From positions 11,152 to 75,151 of the forward strand of contig ML133445.1 of NCBI GenBank assembly GCA_003864495.1: a stretch of DNA of 64,000 nucleotides, read 5' to 3'. Below the pieces are notes generated by a model. The model searched no databases and was not told where the DNA came from. It saw only the letters and a program-made list of their open reading frames with translations. The translations under genes and the position numbers were made by a program. Positions 61,580 through 64,000 of the stretch are shown here, piece by piece. The stretch is from Nemopilema nomurai. Lineage: Eukaryota > Cnidaria > Scyphozoa > Rhizostomeae > Rhizostomatidae. Within the stretch, counting starts at the first letter, position 1. Every line of letters starts with the position of its first letter.

Positions 61580-64000
61580 TTTTTATCTTAGAATGACGTA
61601 TTTTTGTATGCTGAACACGCTTCAAGTCCGCGATTCGAAACTGGCTTTACACGGAGTTTGTTTGGGTTACGACGTGCAAGTTCTGCGTTCGCCAGTCACT
61701 GTATTTCTTCATCGTAATGGCACCGCTGTTTACATTCGCGAAATTGCTATTCCTCGAAAGAAGACCGTAAAGGATGTTATCTTTATATAATTGATGCAAT
61801 AACGAGCCTAATTCGCGTTATCTTGGGAATTTTCGGAAAGGTGTCACTTCGTAGCCAACGGTTTTTACGAAAACAGAAAAATAATTTGCAATTGCCTCCC
61901 TTTCATATTTCAGAATCGAGGCTATTTAATAATTGCTTTTCGAATAACAAATCGTAAACTTGAAGTAAAGCGAATCAGACAAAGAAACACGGTTTGACAT
62001 AATTGTTATCCGATAAGACACAAAGCCTCCAATGCTAAATAAGATCGAATCATTCTTTTTAAGAGTATTTTTACTTGCAACTTCAGAAAACTGCTGTAGA
62101 AACCTTTCGACAGAGCCTTGGAAAAGGAGAGGGGAAAAAATAGCAGTTGGCACATTAGCATCTCTTCAACGAGATTTCAATCATACTGGACAAAGTGTAA
62201 CGGAGAGCAAATGAAATTGAAAGCAAAATGAAGTTGTATAAGGAAGAATGCATGATTGGTGGTTTATTACCAATCAGCTTCGACTGATACCGTATTTTAG
62301 GGGCGCGTAAGTGAAGGAACGAGCTAATTTTGCCAAAAAGGGGCTTGCCTCTCTGCTATTTACAGCGCAAAGATAAGAACAGATTAGATACATCAATGTG
62401 GGGGTATTATAGACGTAATCCGATGTTATTTGGTTTGACTTCAAGTCATGACCGAATTCTTAGAACTACTCCACTAACATGTAATTAATTTACATAATAT
62501 TAATTTATTTAAATACCAAGCATTACACTCGAGTTGTTGTATCTACAGATAAGCGCGTGAGTCACGATGAAAACAAAAACTTGAACGGCAAATTATTCCA
62601 CACATAAACCTTTACGAAAAGAGTATTAAAAAAGAAACAGTTTACTTAATTATCAATTGAGTTTTGAGATGAGCTCAAAGACTTTGAATGTACGCTGGTA
62701 CTATTCTTTGAAGGATGGCAAGAATACATGGGCCCTCCGTATAAATAAACCTATCTTTAGGGACAAATGTGCAAGGACGGTTTAATAAAGCAACCAGTGG
62801 TAAAATGAGAGTTTTCTTGACAAGCTTGTTGTCCAGTGTTGGCCTTTCGAAAAAATTTAACTGAAATGGCACTGAATTTCTTGTAACTTGTTACTTAAAT
62901 ACCATTCATAGAATATTAAACCAATGTTTAAATGATCCTTATCATACAGAGTTTACGAAATTCGCCTATTCAATGGCAACTGGGGACATTATATCTCCCC
63001 TTCTCTAATAGCTGTTGATTACATTAAGGTTGCCCCTCTCTCTGTGTGATCCACTGTTCGGTTAAAGAAAGGTGTAAACATAGAGAACAGCTTTACCCCC
63101 GGAAATTTACAGGAGTGGCATTTACTCACTGGAAACCTTGGGCCTATCAACTATAAAAAACTTCGCTATCACAAAGAAACAAATAATACGAATGCAAACA
63201 AACAAAGGAATACAAACAAATGAGGAATCGAGGGCCTACCACCAATAACAAATATATTACTCTGATTCGCTTCGTAACGAAGCATATAAAATCATTTCTG
63301 GCTAGTCTTTTAAACATTCAAGGTAAAGCAGCATATACCTAGTTGAAGCTTCTAATGAATATTATATATATATAATATAACATTATACGTTAGATTTGCT
63401 TCTACTAGTTAGTTCAAATCAAAATTGATTCACTTTACAGGTGCAGAGTCCAGGGAACTCAAAGTAATTTAGAATTTATCCAGGCTTGGTGAAAATAACA
63501 TTATTGGTCAATTGAAAATTGAGCTTCAATTTCCTTACGTAAAGGAAATCGAATCCCGGGAAGTAATCCGGTATCAAGAATCCGGTATCAAGATGTAATC
63601 CGGTAAAGTGGTTTACTATTTACATACAGACGAGCCTGTGTTATACAAAGAATGCCTGCTCTTGGTTTAAGAGCCTTTTAGGCCTAATTTTCTAGCCATC
63701 GTCGGTGAAGGGGGGGAAACAAAATTTAGACTATTCACCTTGAAGGTGCAGCGATCTAAAACTTGCGTTGCGCAAGAAACTGTGAGAATTTTTAAATATT
63801 GGGCAACGCGATGTTTACTATTGCAAAAACTTTCTTATTGTAAATGCAGACGGGTAAAGGAGCATTCAAAATAACCAAGTATTTTATCACTTCAGTTGAT
63901 ATCATGATAACCTGACTAAAAACATAACCTCAATTCATTGGTAATTCTCACATATATATATATGAGAAAATCATTGTTGCAGGCCACTGCAAAAACACCT
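61580..64000. other. Right-end interval without a gene
   Basis: Includes the presumed promoter and 5' UTR of the unrecognised gene at its left side. Further right only AT-rich DNA, a TATATA tract near 63362-63380, and three AATCCGGTA repeats at about 63566-63605. No supported coding exon. Confidence 0.5.

Noticed and set aside
61437..61625. 62-aa minus-strand frame as the first coding exon of the unrecognised gene
   Set aside because: It relies on a TTG start and leaves the wrong phase for the exon at 60726-60948; using the ATG at 61577-61579 closes the frame.

Overview
This is a window of an animal nuclear genome. It is AT-rich, and its genes are split by many short, consensus-like GT..AG introns and surrounded by small transposon remnants. 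The gene set (SLC5 transporter, phytochelatin synthase, ETS factor, Suv4-20 methyltransferase) and the CCCC/TAAGCCCC-type dispersed repeats suggest a non-bilaterian or early-branching invertebrate. A cnidarian, perhaps an anthozoan, is my best guess, but the sequence does not prove it. All five supported genes lie on the minus strand. I assembled the exon models by hand from splice signals and reading phase. Every model closes in frame, but none has been checked against RNA.

Layout. (1) 1-18.9 kb: two head-to-tail copies of an SLC5A8-like sodium/solute symporter with identical exon lengths. The left copy runs off the window (exons 1-9 seen). The right copy is complete (15 exons, 609 aa). Their introns hold minisatellites, a purine/pyrimidine tract, a CRE-octamer array and a MITE whose paralogous site in the other copy is empty. 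(2) 18.9-24.8 kb: no intact gene, but a decayed, inverted third copy of SLC5 exons 6-7. (3) 24.8-25.5 kb: an intronless, 241-aa, catalytic-domain-only phytochelatin synthase. (4) 27.0-29.1 kb: an ETS-domain transcription factor (4 coding exons, 483 aa). (5) 29.1-44.0 kb: gene-poor, with a MITE, dispersed repeats and a nuclear-receptor half-site cluster. (6) 44.0-53.5 kb: a Suv4-20/KMT5B-C histone H4K20 methyltransferase (7 coding exons, 569 aa), with a 20-nt microexon that starts at the D of its NHDC motif and a triplicated 3' splice site/partial exon. (7) 55.4-61.6 kb: a gene I do not recognise (6 exons, 437 aa), with a charged N-terminal part and a hydrophobic C-terminus. (8) 61.6-64 kb: no gene seen.

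The genes are unrelated neighbours rather than a pathway: membrane transport, metal/thiol chemistry, transcription and chromatin. The points most worth following are the Lys at a predicted sodium-site position in the left SLC5 copy, the KMT5 microexon and decoy acceptors, the short intronless phytochelatin synthase, the regularly spaced CRE array, and an ATGGCGG (YY1-like) motif over the start codon of three genes.
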